From positions 1-5,554 of the forward strand of contig JAGGTZ010000184.1 in the NCBI GenBank assembly GCA_021158805.1: a stretch of 5,554 nucleotides of DNA, given 5' to 3'. Made by a program: the position numbers and the translations under genes. Shown here piece after piece: positions 5,235 through 5,554 of the stretch (the stretch's first letter is position 1; each line of letters begins with the position of its first letter). The notes under the pieces were generated by a model. It was not told the origin of the DNA. It made no database searches and saw nothing but the letters and a program-made list of their open reading frames with translations. Origin of the DNA: Thermoproteota archaeon (GTDB taxonomy: Archaea > Korarchaeota > Korarchaeia > Korarchaeales > Korarchaeaceae).

Positions 5235-5554
5235 TTAAACCTTAACTCCCTTCAGGAGAGATTCACCTATCTCTTTTCCTTTATCCACCGCTTTGAGGTT
5301 TAATTCTATGAACTTAGGCTTTACGAGTCTCCTTATAGCCTCTTTGAGATTCTCCAATGGTATTATACCGGATATGGTTACAAATACCCCTAGCATTAGC
5401 ATATTAGCTACTAACCTATTACCAAGTCTTTCAGCCTCATCTGTTGCTGGTATCTTGAATATCTGCTTTGCTTTTCCCTCCACAGGATCGAGGTATTTTA
5501 TCATGGAGGAATCAGCCAGTATGATTGCTTTATCAAGGGGATATCTCTTAGAAA
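5235..5554 (-). CDS. 2-oxoacid:ferredoxin oxidoreductase gamma subunit, KorC-like (C-terminal part)
   Basis: About 105 C-terminal residues are present; the gene runs off the right edge of the window, so its start is not visible. An internal ATG at 5504 is not the start, because the frame continues upstream through SKRYPLDKAIILADSSM. The segments FKIPATDEAERLGNRLVANM and LMLGVFVTISGIIPLENL, followed by a conserved ELNLKAVDKGKEIG tail, match the gamma domain of the pyruvate/2-oxoacid ferredoxin oxidoreductase family, and the IPAT/NRLVANM wording is closest to 2-oxoglutarate (KorC-type) gamma subunits. The complex oxidatively decarboxylates 2-oxoacids with CoA, a thiamine-diphosphate beta subunit and ferredoxin. 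Family gamma subunits are typically about 170-190 residues, so roughly the last 55-60% is here. The alpha and beta subunit genes would be expected just upstream, outside the window. Exact 2-oxoacid preference cannot be read from this part. Confidence 0.85.
   Translation of the reverse strand, partial: SKRYPLDKAIILADSSMIKYLDPVEGKAKQIFKIPATDEAERLGNRLVANMLMLGVFVTISGIIPLENLKEAIRRLVKPKFIELNLKAVDKGKEIGESLLKGVKV

Noticed and set aside
1..5554. A new defence, mobile or multi-gene system
   Set aside because: Every substantial gene belongs to a known family with metabolic, membrane or general ATPase roles. There are no transposase, integrase, nuclease, toxin, CRISPR or long repeat signatures.

Overview
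The window looks like chromosomal DNA of a thermophilic archaeon. The signs are seven tightly packed genes with almost no intergenic space, Shine-Dalgarno motifs of the GGTGA/GAGGT type, heavy use of ATA (Ile) and AGA/AGG (Arg) codons, a PH0284-type KaiC ATPase, a KorC-like 2-oxoacid:ferredoxin oxidoreductase subunit and an isoprenyl diphosphate synthase. A Thermoproteota- or Korarchaeota-like source is my guess; the phylum cannot be fixed from the sequence alone. I see no mobile element, CRISPR array, tRNA or rRNA, and no gene-free stretch above about 110 bases.

Layout, left to right. (1) A plus-strand, five-helix membrane protein of probable Yip1 type (46-771) faces a minus-strand polyprenyl diphosphate synthase (776-1603), with only 4 bases between the stops. 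(2) The synthase lies 33 bases downstream of a minus-strand KaiC-family ATPase (1637-2380), so the two probably form one operon. (3) A short divergent promoter region (about 2381-2458), containing a palindromic TTTAAA element, separates the ATPase from a plus-strand nucleotide-sugar dehydrogenase of the UDP-ManNAc dehydrogenase (WecC) type (2459-3829). (4) That gene overlaps tail-to-tail by 9 bases with a class II aldolase (3821-4441, minus). The aldolase start in turn overlaps by 20 bases the end of a rhomboid protease gene (4422-5123, minus). (5) After a 111-base spacer with a T-run, a triplicated heptamer and a small inverted repeat, the window ends inside the 3' part of a minus-strand KorC-like gamma subunit.

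Most genes are ordinary archaeal housekeeping or envelope functions: isoprenoid chain elongation for lipids, acidic amino-sugar supply for surface glycans, membrane proteolysis, and ferredoxin-linked 2-oxoacid oxidation. I found no convincing new multi-gene system. The best leads are local. The polyprenyl synthase appears to lack any canonical start codon where homology and a good ribosome binding site place its start (an ATA codon sits there), and its C-terminal part is short and missing a usual motif. The KaiC/prenyl synthase pairing and the shared divergent promoter are also worth checking.
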